Below are positions 1-8,000 of a stretch of DNA of 63,515 bases, one piece after another; position 1 is the stretch's first letter, and each line of letters starts with the position of its first letter. A program made the position numbers and the translations under genes. Source of the DNA: Verrucomicrobiota bacterium (GTDB taxonomy: Bacteria; Verrucomicrobiota; Verrucomicrobiia; Chthoniobacterales; Terrimicrobiaceae); NCBI GenBank assembly GCA_018970255.1, contig JAGWWS010000015.1:1-63515 (forward strand), in the 5' to 3' direction. Below the pieces are notes generated by a model. That model was not told the origin of the DNA, ran no database searches, and saw only the letters and a list, made by a program, of their open reading frames with translations.

Positions 1-485
1 GCCCCCTTGACATCGACGAAGCAATGCTCCGTGCTCCCCGCCCAAACCCCAGATTCCCTCCGGAATAGCCTGGTCACGCGGTCTGGATACCAATCCCCGT
101 GCGTGATCCAGCGCCCAAGGAACCAAACTTTCCGCGGGCAACTCGCGCCGTGGAACTTTTCATCCCGCCCATCGAAGAAATCGAAAATCTCATCCCTGAG
201 TTCCTCGGAAACCACCTCGTCGGCATCGAGCGCCAGCACCCACGGTTGGGTCGCGAGTTCCACCGCCTTGTTCTTCTGATCGCGGAATCCCGACCAGGCG
301 CTTTCGTGAACCTGCGCCCCGAGTCCCCTCGCCACATCCTCCGTTCCATCCGTGCAATCATTCGCCACCACCACGATCTCGCTCACCCAATCACGCACAG
401 CACCCAAACAACGCGGAAGGTTCTTTGCCTCGTTTCGAGCCGTCATGGCCACAGAGATCGGGAGCTTGCGCGTTTTATCTTTCAT
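1..485 (-). CDS. LPS-core-type glycosyltransferase family 2, 3' end beyond the window
   Basis: The reading frame is open from an ATG at 485 to the window edge, giving about 161 N-terminal residues. The N-terminus fits a GT-A fold: MTARNEAKNLPRC near residue 14, EIVVVANDCTDGT for nucleotide-sugar binding, then LALDADEVVS holding the DxD-type metal site. The GFRDQKNKAVELA segment and the later RKVWFLGRWITHGDWYPD stretch are typical of the WaaE/KdtX group, which adds glucose to the LPS inner core at the cytoplasmic membrane face. The gene is divergent from the GT9 gene starting near 516, about 30 bases away, so the two probably share a control region. Sugar specificity cannot be read from sequence. 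Confidence 0.85.
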   Translation of the reverse strand, partial: MKDKTRKLPISVAMTARNEAKNLPRCLGAVRDWVSEIVVVANDCTDGTEDVARGLGAQVHESAWSGFRDQKNKAVELATQPWVLALDADEVVSEELRDEIFDFFDGRDEKFHGASCPRKVWFLGRWITHGDWYPDRVTRLFRRESGVWAGSTEHCFVDVKG

Positions 486-515
486 CGGAAACTACTCACA
501 TTGTTAATCGGCACC

Positions 516-1559
516 GTGCGCGACAAGCGATCCCAATCCGCGAATTTCTACGAAGCCACCAGAAACGCACGCCGCATCATGCTTCTGGATCTCGGCTTCC
601 TGGGCGACTCCATCCATCTCTTCCCTTCGCTTTGGGCCCTGCGGCAAGCCTACCCGAATGCCGAACTCCATGTGATGGTCTCCGAACATGTGGCGGAAAT
701 CATGAAACTAGGCCCATGGATCGATCAAATCTGGGGCTACCCGCGTTTCCCGCGCCGGCCGAAGTGGCACCAAGACCTCGCCCGCGTTCTCAAACTCCGC
801 CGAACCCGATTCGACGCCATCGTGAACCTCAACGGCTCCGATCGCTCCAGCCTCCTCACCCGCCTCAGCGGTGCACCGCATCGCCTCGGCCGCGTGCCCG
901 ACGATGGCGGCCCGCCCCTCTGGCGCGCGATGTTCACGCACATCATTGATCATCCCTACAAAAAAGAACTCATCTCCACCCAGCGTTGGCGCTGTTTGAT
1001 CGAATCCGGAGTTACCGGTTCCAGCCCCGAGATCCACATCGAGGTCCCCGAGGCGGCCAAGGCGGGCATCGCGGAAAAAGTCGGCCCCGATGGCGGTTGG
1101 ATCCACATCAGCCCCTTTGCCACATCGGACTACAAGGAACTCCCCGCAGGGCAACTCTCAGAACTCCTTCGCGGCCTCCACCGCCAGCAACCGGATAAAA
1201 AGATCGTTCTCACCTGCGCGCCAAATGAACGCGAGCGCTCGAAGATGAACTCCCTCTTGGCATCCTTGGACTTCACCCCATGGCGCGTCTTTGCCGGCGA
1301 CCTCGGCCTCCTCGAACTCGCCGCCCTTGTCCAATCCAGTTGCCTTCACATCGGAGGCGACTCTGGCGGACTCCACATCGCCTGGGTCACCGGAGTGCCC
1401 ACGGTCACCTGGTTCCGCGAATACAGCGGCCTGCCCGACTGGCGCCCCTTGGGACCCAAGCATCTGGATGTTGTTGGCAAAAGAACTCCAAGCGGCGTGG
1501 TTGGAATCGAAACAGGCGAACTCCACCAGAAGATCTCAGCGATCTTAAAAAGCCTTTGA
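516..1559 (+). CDS. Glycosyltransferase family 9 (ADP-heptose:LPS heptosyltransferase-like)
   Basis: About 347 residues with GT9 landmarks: an N-terminal RRIMLLDLGFLGDSIHLFPS strand-turn, the donor-site segment GGWIHISPFATSDYKELP near the middle, and the C-terminal SCLHIGGDSGGLHIAWVTG motif that contacts the nucleotide. The family transfers heptose or related sugars to the LPS core in the cytoplasm. The frame is open further upstream, but that part is antisense to the divergent GT2 gene, so a start near GTG 516 is preferred; TTG 501 and ATG 579 are alternatives. The last third is echoed by a broken copy at 2994-3198. Confidence 0.85.
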   Translation: MRDKRSQSANFYEATRNARRIMLLDLGFLGDSIHLFPSLWALRQAYPNAELHVMVSEHVAEIMKLGPWIDQIWGYPRFPRRPKWHQDLARVLKLRRTRFDAIVNLNGSDRSSLLTRLSGAPHRLGRVPDDGGPPLWRAMFTHIIDHPYKKELISTQRWRCLIESGVTGSSPEIHIEVPEAAKAGIAEKVGPDGGWIHISPFATSDYKELPAGQLSELLRGLHRQQPDKKIVLTCAPNERERSKMNSLLASLDFTPWRVFAGDLGLLELAALVQSSCLHIGGDSGGLHIAWVTGVPTVTWFREYSGLPDWRPLGPKHLDVVGKRTPSGVVGIETGELHQKISAILKSL

Positions 1560-1663
1560 ATATTGCGATGGATTTTTCGAATGGGGGTGGAGATGCCGCT
1601 GGTTGCGGAGGGCGGATTTGCATGAAGCGTCAGAAAATAGGGCATGCAGCTTACGATTATTTC

Positions 1664-1692
1664 TTGAAAAATAGCTAAGGCATGTCTATTTT
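1664..1692 (+). promoter_or_regulatory. Predicted sigma70-type promoter of the AAA/DUF4143 gene, nearly leaderless
   Basis: TTGAAA (1664-1669), a 17-base spacer and TATTTT (1687-1692) lie only 6 bases before the ATG at 1699. A transcript starting the usual 6-7 bases after the -10 box would begin at the start codon. No Shine-Dalgarno sequence precedes the gene. The same geometry recurs at other operon heads in this window. Confidence 0.5.
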
Positions 1693-1698
1693 ACCTCA

Positions 1699-2880
1699 AT
1701 GATTGCGAGGGCAAGACTCCAAAAGTCGCTAATCGAAGGGCTTGCACGCCATCCTGCGGTGGCACTTTTGGGTCCACGGCAGTGCGGGAAGACGACTCTG
1801 GCTCGGCAAGTGTCTCGTGCAGCAGGGGCGACGTTCTTTGATTTGGAAAATCCGGATGATGTCGCCGCCCTTGAAAATCCCATGTTGGCACTGGAGGGGT
1901 TGAGCGGCTTGGTCGTCCTGGACGAGGTGCAACGGAGGCCGGAACTGTTTCCGGTTTTAAGGGTATTGATGGATCGTGACGAGGCCCCGGCGAAGTTTCT
2001 TTTGCTCGGTAGTGCCTCGCCGTTTTTGGTGCGGGGTGTTACGGAGTCTTTGGCTGGCAGGGTGGCTTTTATTGATTTACAGGGTTTCTTGTTGGATGAG
2101 GTCGGAGCGGCGGATCTCTCCCGATTGTGGGCAAGAGGCGGCTTCCCCAGATCCTTTCTCGCTGAGGATGAAAATTCCAGCCATGGCTGGCGGCGCGATT
2201 TTATACGGACTTTTATCGAAAAAGATTTCTCAACACTTGGGCTCGGGACCACACCATCCAGCCTCGGCAGGCTGTGGCAGATGGCGGCGCACTATCATGG
2301 CCAGACATTGAATGCCTCGGAGATCGGGCGCGCACTGGGGGAGTCGTATAAAACCGTGCAGAGGCACTTGGAGCTTTTGGAGGGGGCGTTTATGATTCGC
2401 CTTCTCAGACCTTGGTTTGAAAACCTCGGGAAGCGGTTGGTAAAAAGCCCGAAGCTGTATGTGCGGGATAGTGGTTTGTTTCACTCCCTGCTTGGGATTG
2501 GAAGTTATGCATCCTTGCTGGGAAATCCAAAAATCGGTGCGAGTTGGGAGGGGTTTGCGCTGGAGCAGATTCTCGCGAGGTTGCCGAAAATGGACGCATG
2601 GTTCTGGGGAACGCAGGGAGGGGCGGAATTGGACTTATTGATTCAGCCGAATGGAAAAAGGATCGGTTTTGAATTCAAGGTGGCGGATGCCCCGAGAATG
2701 ACGAAATCGCTTTCGATTGCGCAGAATGATCTAGGATTGGACGAGTTGTTGGTGGTAAAGCCGAGGGGGGATGGATATCCAATGGAGGAGAAAATTCGTG
2801 CAGCGCCCTTGGTGGAGGCATTGGAATATTGCGATGCCATTTCATCAGGGGGTGCATGGATGTTCCACACAGCAGGATAA
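1699..2880 (+). CDS. AAA ATPase with DUF4143 (AAA_14 family)
   Basis: A protein of 393 residues. Walker A is GPRQCGKT at residues 25-32 and Walker B is GLVVLDEVQ near residue 70. A central winged-helix-like segment (SEIGRALGESYKTVQRHL) precedes a C-terminal DUF4143 domain with a PD-(D/E)XK-like core, GGAELDLLI then FEFKV. Such genes are common, move often between genomes and have no settled function; links to mobile elements and defence have been suggested. Here it stands between an intact GT9 gene and a GT9 fragment, which looks like an insertion into a glycan locus. Confidence 0.85.
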   Translation: MIARARLQKSLIEGLARHPAVALLGPRQCGKTTLARQVSRAAGATFFDLENPDDVAALENPMLALEGLSGLVVLDEVQRRPELFPVLRVLMDRDEAPAKFLLLGSASPFLVRGVTESLAGRVAFIDLQGFLLDEVGAADLSRLWARGGFPRSFLAEDENSSHGWRRDFIRTFIEKDFSTLGLGTTPSSLGRLWQMAAHYHGQTLNASEIGRALGESYKTVQRHLELLEGAFMIRLLRPWFENLGKRLVKSPKLYVRDSGLFHSLLGIGSYASLLGNPKIGASWEGFALEQILARLPKMDAWFWGTQGGAELDLLIQPNGKRIGFEFKVADAPRMTKSLSIAQNDLGLDELLVVKPRGDGYPMEEKIRAAPLVEALEYCDAISSGGAWMFHTAG

Positions 2881-2993
2881 TTTTCTTATGCTTACCGTTT
2901 TTACATTCAACAAATCCCGTCTCCGAGGTCATATTTTGGAGTTTGTTTTCCAAACCATGACGCAAGGGAAGTTAGCGGGGAACCAGATTTTTC

Positions 2994-3198
2994 GGCGACT
3001 CCGGCGGACTCCATGTCGCCTTGGGTCACCGGAGTGCCCACGGTCACCTGGTTCCGCGAATACACCGGCCTCCCTGACTGGAGACCAACAGGCTCAAAAC
3101 ACTTTGATGTCATTGGAAAGAAAAGCGCAATCGGGATTTTAGGCATCGATTTAAACAGGATTTTCAAAGCAGTTCTTTCATCTCTTTCCATGACTTGA
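2994..3198 (+). pseudogene. Broken 3' end of a second GT9 gene
   Basis: The stretch encodes GDSGGLHVA, then after a one-base insertion near 3021 continues in another frame as WVTGVPTVTWFREYTGLPDW and on to a stop at 3196-3198. Bases 3022-3064 are identical to 1383-1425 of the intact GT9 gene (43 bases); past 3080 the copies agree only at protein level. The N-terminal two thirds are missing and the break lies just after the AAA/DUF4143 gene. This is a truncated, frameshifted paralog, perhaps patched by gene conversion. The rest of the 2881-3211 gap shows nothing recognisable. Confidence 0.8.
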
Positions 3199-3211
3199 TA
3201 GGAAACGTTGC

Positions 3212-4270
3212 GTGAATCTCTCAAAAGACATCTCCCAAGAAAAGGACATCAATAATTGGTCTCTTCTAGTTACAGGTGGGACAGGCTCTTTCGGACGAAA
3301 ATTCATTGAAATACTGCTTAGACGCTTCCCGAATGTGAGGCGCATCGTTGTGTATTCTCGCGATGAGTTGAAACAATTTGAGATGGCTCAACATTATCCA
3401 GCTTCCAAGTTTCCCAATATTCGTTTCTTCATCGGCGATGTCCGTGATCGCGATCGCCTTCAGTTGGCTATGGAGGGGATCGACACGGTTGTCCATGCCG
3501 CTGCTCTCAAACAAGTTCCGACAGCAGAATATAATCCTTTCGAGTGTATTAAGACAAATGTGCTCGGCGCGCAGAATGTGATCGAGGCGGCGATGGCAGT
3601 TGGCGTGAAGCGGGTGGTGGCATTGAGCACGGACAAAGCCGCTGCGCCCATCAATCTCTATGGGGCCACCAAGCTTTGCTCCGACAAACTCTTCATCGCC
3701 GCCAACAACATCCGCGGCAGCCGTGATCTCACCTTCAGTGTCGTCCGCTACGGCAATGTCATGGGCTCCCGCGGTTCGGTGATCCCCTTCTTTTTGGAAA
3801 AACGGAAAACCGGCGTCCTGCCCATCACCGATCCCGAAATGACCCGCTTCAACATCTCCCTCGAGGAAGGCGTCGATATGGTTTTTTTCGCGTTGGAGCA
3901 CGCCTTGGGTGGTGAGATTTTCGTTCCTAAGATTCCATCCTACCGCATAACCGAGGTCGCCAAAGCCATCGGGCCAAATTGCGAGCATCCCGTGGTCGGC
4001 ATCCGCCCCGGCGAGAAAGTCCACGAGGAAATGATCACGAACTCCGACTCGATGAACACCATCGAAGCCGAGAAATATTTTGTGATCGTCCCGAATTCCG
4101 CAGAGAAAAATTTTGCCGAAACCATGGCGACCTACCTCAAGCATTACTCCGCCAAACCCGTCACCCCCGGCTTCCGCTATTCCTCTGGAGCGAACAATGT
4201 CTGGCTTTCCGCAGAGGAAATCCGTGCGCTCATCAAAAAACATGTCGATCCTGGTTTCGAGGCTGCTTAA
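3212..4270 (+). CDS. pseB: UDP-N-acetylglucosamine 4,6-dehydratase (inverting)
   Basis: 352 residues, first enzyme of CMP-pseudaminic acid synthesis: it removes water from UDP-GlcNAc and inverts C5 to give UDP-2-acetamido-2,6-dideoxy-beta-L-arabino-hexos-4-ulose. The Rossmann motif TGGTGSFG sits near residues 21-28. The inverting family signature follows: HAAALKQVPTAEYNPFE, then STDKAAAPINLYGATK with the catalytic Asp-Lys pair and Tyr. The start is GTG 3212, preceded by TAGGA at a suitable distance. It heads a pse operon; pseC begins 58 bases after its stop. Confidence 0.95.
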   Translation: MNLSKDISQEKDINNWSLLVTGGTGSFGRKFIEILLRRFPNVRRIVVYSRDELKQFEMAQHYPASKFPNIRFFIGDVRDRDRLQLAMEGIDTVVHAAALKQVPTAEYNPFECIKTNVLGAQNVIEAAMAVGVKRVVALSTDKAAAPINLYGATKLCSDKLFIAANNIRGSRDLTFSVVRYGNVMGSRGSVIPFFLEKRKTGVLPITDPEMTRFNISLEEGVDMVFFALEHALGGEIFVPKIPSYRITEVAKAIGPNCEHPVVGIRPGEKVHEEMITNSDSMNTIEAEKYFVIVPNSAEKNFAETMATYLKHYSAKPVTPGFRYSSGANNVWLSAEEIRALIKKHVDPGFEAA

Positions 4271-4279
4271 TTGACTTTC

Positions 4280-4314
4280 GTAACCCGCAACCAGTCACTC
4301 GCGACCCGTTACTT
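4280..4314 (+). repeat. Degenerate heptanucleotide array, 5 units, pseB-pseC gap
   Basis: Five 7-base units in register: GTAACCC, GCAACCA, GTCACTC, GCGACCC, GTTACTT. All fit GNNACYN, with G, A and C fixed in every unit. The array ends 14 bases before the pseC ATG. It has the same length (35 bases) and period as an array inside pseC at 5014-5048 but a different unit sequence. Confidence 0.75.
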
Positions 4315-4328
4315 CTTCGTTTGTTCCC

Positions 4329-5594
4329 ATGATCCCCTACGGCAGACAGTCCATTTCTGAAGAAGACATCGCGGCCGTCGTTCGCTCGCTTCGCTCGGAT
4401 TTTCTCACTTGCGGACCCGAGGTTGAAGCCTTTGAGAAGGAATTTGCCGCGTTTGTGGGAGCCAAGCATGCCGTGGTAGTTTGCAACGCCACCGCAGCCT
4501 TGCATCTCGCCATGCGGGTGCTCGGGATCGGCCCCGGAGACCGCGTTGTCACTTCGCCCATCACATTTGTCGCCTCCGCCAACGCTGCCGCCTATGTCGG
4601 CGCCATTCCCGACTTTTGCGACATCGATCCAGCCACGACCAACCTCGACCCCGAAGCTCTGGAGGCCGGTTGGCAATCCGATACCAAAGCCGTTGTTGCT
4701 GTGGACTATGCCGGGCAACCCTGCAATATGCCCGAGATTGCCCGAATCGCTCGGAGCCATGGAGCCTTCGTCATCGAAGATGCCTGTCACGGCACGGGCG
4801 GCGGTTTCCAAGCCAATGGTCAAAAATGGAAACTCGGCGGCCATCCCTGGGCCGATATTACCACCTTTTCTTTCCATCCGGTAAAAACACTCACCACCGG
4901 CGAAGGCGGCGTGCTGCTCACCGAAAATGACAAATGGGCTGCGAAAGCCCGGCTTCTCCGCACCCACGGCATCACCCGCAACCCCACCGAATTCACCGGT
5001 CTTGCCGAACAGTCCCTATCTTCTAACTCCGATCTCCTATCTCCTGTCCTCGCGGAGCGAGGCCCCTGGTATTATGAAATGCAGGAGCTCAGTTACAACT
5101 ATCGCATCACCGATCTCCAATGCGCCCTTGGCCGCAGCCAGTTGCAGCGTCTGCCCGAATTCATTGCCCGCCGCCAAGAAATCGCCTCTCGCTACAACCA
5201 AGCGTTCGCCACCATCGACTGGCTCCAAACTCCCGCCCTCGCCTCTCGACGGCTCGACCCTCGACCCTCGACTCTCGACTCCAGCTTTAGCTATCAGCTC
5301 CCCGACCTCTCCCTGCACCTCTACACTGTCCAGATCGATTTTTCGCGGCTTGGCAAAACCCGCATAGAGGTCATGCACGAATTGAAGGAACAAGGCATCG
5401 GCACCCAGGTCCTCTACATCCCCGTTTATCTGCAGCCTTGGTATCGCCGCACCTATGGCTACGCGCCCGGAAAATGCACGAAGGCCGAAGAATTCTACAC
5501 CCTCGCCCTCAGCCTTCCGCTCTATCCATCCATGTCCGATGCCGATGTGGAGAAAGTCATTCAATCCATTGTGAAGATAAAGCGTTTAGCCTGA
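4329..5594 (+). CDS. pseC: UDP-4-amino-4,6-dideoxy-N-acetyl-beta-L-altrosamine transaminase
   Basis: 421 residues, a PLP aminotransferase of the DegT/DnrJ/EryC1 family and second step of pseudaminic acid synthesis. Visible landmarks are VVVCNATAALHLAMRVLG for cofactor phosphate binding, AVVAVDYAGQPCNMPEI, VIEDACHGTGG with the pyridine-N Asp, and TFSFHPVKTLTTGEGG with the Schiff-base Lys. It appears some 30-40 residues longer than usual: two extra loops, near residues 229-247 (LSSNSDLLSPVLAERG) and 301-320 (RRLDPRPSTLDSS), coincide with heptanucleotide arrays. Gain or loss of one 7-base unit would shift the frame. Confidence 0.95.
   Translation: MIPYGRQSISEEDIAAVVRSLRSDFLTCGPEVEAFEKEFAAFVGAKHAVVVCNATAALHLAMRVLGIGPGDRVVTSPITFVASANAAAYVGAIPDFCDIDPATTNLDPEALEAGWQSDTKAVVAVDYAGQPCNMPEIARIARSHGAFVIEDACHGTGGGFQANGQKWKLGGHPWADITTFSFHPVKTLTTGEGGVLLTENDKWAAKARLLRTHGITRNPTEFTGLAEQSLSSNSDLLSPVLAERGPWYYEMQELSYNYRITDLQCALGRSQLQRLPEFIARRQEIASRYNQAFATIDWLQTPALASRRLDPRPSTLDSSFSYQLPDLSLHLYTVQIDFSRLGKTRIEVMHELKEQGIGTQVLYIPVYLQPWYRRTYGYAPGKCTKAEEFYTLALSLPLYPSMSDADVEKVIQSIVKIKRLA
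5014..5048 (+). repeat. Heptanucleotide array inside pseC, 5 units
   Basis: Units CCCTATC, TTCTAAC, TCCGATC, TCCTATC, TCCTGTC in exact 7-base register. They fall within coding sequence and encode a Ser/Leu-rich loop not expected in PseC. 35 bases is not a multiple of three, so flanking changes must restore the frame. Confidence 0.75.
5244..5279 (+). repeat. Second heptanucleotide array inside pseC, 5 units
   Basis: Units TCTCGAC, (one extra G), GCTCGAC, CCTCGAC, CCTCGAC, TCTCGAC. The consensus is YCTCGAC. It encodes an Arg/Pro/Ser-rich insertion in pseC and is the most regular of the three arrays. Confidence 0.8.
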
Positions 5595-5600
5595 ATTCTA

Positions 5601-6293
5601 ATGTCCACCATAGCCATCATTCCCGCCCGCGGCGGCAGCACGCGGATTCCCCGAAAAAATATTCGCCCGTTTTGCGGCAAGCCGATGATTGCTCGTTCGA
5701 TCGAGGCCGCATTCGAGAGCGGGGTTTTTGATGCGGTGGTGGTTTCCACAGATGACAAGGAGATTGCTTCGATTGCCGAATCCTTTGGAGCGCAAGTGCC
5801 ATTCCTTCGCCCAGCGGAATTGTCGAATGACCACGCCGCAACCCTGCCGGTCATCGCCCATTCCATCCGCTGGTGGGAGCAAAACCGGGCGTCTGTCGAA
5901 TTCGCCTGCTGCATCTATGCCACGGCACCATTTCTTCGCGCCGAGTTCCTTCGCGAGGGATTCCAGATTCTGAAAGAAAAACCCGATGCCGAGTTCGCAT
6001 TCAGCGTCACCAGTTATGCGTTCCCGATTTTTCGAGCGATTCGTGTCGCAGAAAATGGACGCGTGGAAATGTTCTGGCCCGAGAACCAAATGAAACGCTC
6101 TCAGGATTTGCCCGAGGCTTGGCACGATGCCGGTCAATTTTATTGGGGACGAAAAAGTGCTTTTTTGGAAACCAAAGGCGTTTTCACTGCCGAGTCCTAC
6201 CCCGTCATCCTCCCTCGACATTTGGTTCAAGACATCGATACCCCCGAAGACTGGGAGCGCGCGGAGCGAATGTTTGCGGCTGCTTTTGCATAG
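5601..6293 (+). CDS. pseF: CMP-pseudaminic acid synthetase (cytidylyltransferase)
   Basis: 230 residues, the activating enzyme that joins pseudaminic acid to CMP from CTP. The N-terminal IAIIPARGGSTRIPRKNIRP is the nucleotide-binding signature of the CMP-sialic/pseudaminic acid synthetases. DAVVVSTDD, the central CIYATAPFL loop and C-terminal QDIDTPEDWERAE follow in the expected order. The family's usual length is about 230, so it is intact. It starts 6 bases after the pseC stop and precedes pseG in the same operon. Confidence 0.93.
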   Translation: MSTIAIIPARGGSTRIPRKNIRPFCGKPMIARSIEAAFESGVFDAVVVSTDDKEIASIAESFGAQVPFLRPAELSNDHAATLPVIAHSIRWWEQNRASVEFACCIYATAPFLRAEFLREGFQILKEKPDAEFAFSVTSYAFPIFRAIRVAENGRVEMFWPENQMKRSQDLPEAWHDAGQFYWGRKSAFLETKGVFTAESYPVILPRHLVQDIDTPEDWERAERMFAAAFA

Positions 6294-6297
6294 GAAA

Positions 6298-7359
6298 ATG
6301 GGAAAGAGAAAAATGCTCCTCATTCGCGCGGATGCCAGTGTCTCGATAGGAACAGGCCATATTATGCGAATGATTGCGCTTGCTCAGGCTTGGCAGGATG
6401 GGGGAGGCGAAGCGGTTTTTCTTTGCGCCGAAATCACTCCATCTTTGGAGGCTCGGTTGAAGGAAGAAGGATTCCTGCTGGAAAAAATCCAAGCCTCTCC
6501 CGGTAGCCGCGAAGACCTTGAAGCGACCTCCGCCGCGATCGCCCGTTACGGATTGGATTCCATTCCCGTTGCCTTGGATGGCTACCAATTCGATGCCGAT
6601 TTCCAACTCGGCTTGAAAAAGGCAGGATGCCGCTTGCTTGTAATGGATGACTACGGCCACGCCGCATTTTACCATGCAGACTGGGTGCTCAACCAAAACA
6701 TCTCCGCCCGCGAGGAACTCTACGCCAACCGCTCTCCGCACACCCAGCTTTTGCTCGGCACGAAATTCGCCCTCTTGCGTCGGGAATTCTTGAAATACCG
6801 GGAATGGCAACGCCAAATTCCCCAGATTGCTCGCAAGGTGCTCGTCACCTTTGGCGGAGCCGACCCCGATAATGTCACCGGCAAGGTCATCGAAGCCCTC
6901 GCCTCGTTGGACATCGAGGTCAAAGTCGTCGGCGGCGGAAGCAACCCCCACTTGCCGGATTTGCGGGAAGCGGTTCAGAGCCTAAAATCCCAACCTGCCA
7001 AAATCGAGTTGGTCCAGAACCCAACGGATATGCCCGGCTTGATGGCTTGGGCGGATTTGGCAATCGCTGCGGGCGGTTCCACTGCTTGGGAATTGGCGTT
7101 CATGGGACTGCCGAGCCTGTTCGTGATTCTTGCGGAAAATCAGGTCGGCATCGCAACGGAATTGGAATCTGCGGGATTTGGAGTTTGTCTTGGGAAAGGT
7201 ATCGATTTGGGGAAAGACAACCTTGCTGAAACGGTGTCTTTTCATACCAGCAATCCCAATTTCCTGCACGCCGTTTCCGACTTGGGTAGAAAATTGGTGG
7301 ATGGTCCCGGCGCACAGCGCATTGTTTCGCAAATTCAAATATTAAGAATGGCAGCATGA
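6298..7359 (+). CDS. pseG: UDP-2,4-diacetamido-2,4,6-trideoxy-beta-L-altropyranose hydrolase
   Basis: About 353 residues, a GT-B-like hydrolase that removes UDP from the 2,4-diamino sugar intermediate before PseI acts. The N-terminal LLIRADASVSIGTGHIMRM is the PseG signature with its catalytic His. The C-terminal half holds KVLVTFGGADPDN and AIAAGGSTAWELAFMGLPS for UDP binding. ATG 6298 is used here; ATG 6313, with GGAAAGAG upstream, is equally plausible and would put the ADAS motif closer to the N-terminus. The 3' end overlaps the next gene as ATGA. Confidence 0.92.
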   Translation: MGKRKMLLIRADASVSIGTGHIMRMIALAQAWQDGGGEAVFLCAEITPSLEARLKEEGFLLEKIQASPGSREDLEATSAAIARYGLDSIPVALDGYQFDADFQLGLKKAGCRLLVMDDYGHAAFYHADWVLNQNISAREELYANRSPHTQLLLGTKFALLRREFLKYREWQRQIPQIARKVLVTFGGADPDNVTGKVIEALASLDIEVKVVGGGSNPHLPDLREAVQSLKSQPAKIELVQNPTDMPGLMAWADLAIAAGGSTAWELAFMGLPSLFVILAENQVGIATELESAGFGVCLGKGIDLGKDNLAETVSFHTSNPNFLHAVSDLGRKLVDGPGAQRIVSQIQILRMAA

Positions 7360-8000
7360 AAATTTGTATCGTTGTTGATAATCCCAGAAGTTGGTTTGTT
7401 CCTTTTGCTGATGAGTTAAAGAAAAAGCTCTCAAGATTTGGGAGCGTTGATTTGCTTTCAGATTCCAATCAAATACCTCAATGCAACGATGTCGCCTTTC
7501 TTCTCAGTTGCGAAAAAAAAGTGATTCGAGAGATTCTTCGCCGCAGCCGCAGCAACATCGTTGTGCATGCCAGTGAATTGCCCAAAGGAAAAGGAATGTC
7601 TCCTCTCACTTGGCAAATTCTTGAGGGGAAAAATCGGATTCCACTTACTCTTTTCGAAGCGGTCGAAGCCATCGATGCGGGGCCGGTTTACTTAAGAGCC
7701 TGTTTGGATTTCCGAGGAAACGAGCTTCTTCATGAAATGCAAAATGCTGTCGGCGAAAAAATCCTGGAAATGTGTGAATCATTCCTGAATGACTGGCCTA
7801 ATATTCTCACCAAAGGGGCCATTCAAACCGGTGAGCCTTCTTTTTACAAAAAGCGCACAGCAGAAGATAGTCGTTTGGACCCGAACCTGTCTCTAGCCGA
7901 GCAGTTCAACCTTCTCCGCGTGGTGGATAACGACCGTTATCCCGCCTTCTTTGATTGGAATGGTCGCCGCTACATTTTAAAAATCGCAGCAGCCAAATGA
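7356..8000 (+). CDS. Formyltransferase-like sugar N-formyltransferase in the pse operon
   Basis: 214 residues with a formyl_trans_N domain. NIVVHASELPKGKGMSPLTW matches the substrate/folate motif with catalytic Asn and His, and EAIDAGPVYLRA carries the catalytic Asp. The C-terminal DNDRYPAFFDWNGRRYILKI is typical of short 10-formyl-THF-dependent enzymes in nonulosonic acid clusters. It overlaps pseG and pseI by 4 bases each, so translation is coupled. No GNAT-type PseH acetyltransferase is in the operon. Inference: this enzyme modifies the 4-amino group of the hexose precursor (later N7), giving an N-formyl pseudaminic acid. Methionyl-tRNA formyltransferase is unlikely given its size and context. 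Confidence 0.8.
   Translation: MKICIVVDNPRSWFVPFADELKKKLSRFGSVDLLSDSNQIPQCNDVAFLLSCEKKVIREILRRSRSNIVVHASELPKGKGMSPLTWQILEGKNRIPLTLFEAVEAIDAGPVYLRACLDFRGNELLHEMQNAVGEKILEMCESFLNDWPNILTKGAIQTGEPSFYKKRTAEDSRLDPNLSLAEQFNLLRVVDNDRYPAFFDWNGRRYILKIAAAK

Noticed and set aside
99..515. N-terminal extension of the GT9 frame back to 99
   Set aside because: This part lies antisense to a convincing GT2 gene and reads as low-complexity Arg/His/Pro with no GT9 similarity.
7356..8000. Methionyl-tRNA formyltransferase
   Set aside because: Too short, lacks the C-terminal tRNA-binding domain, and is coupled within a sugar operon.
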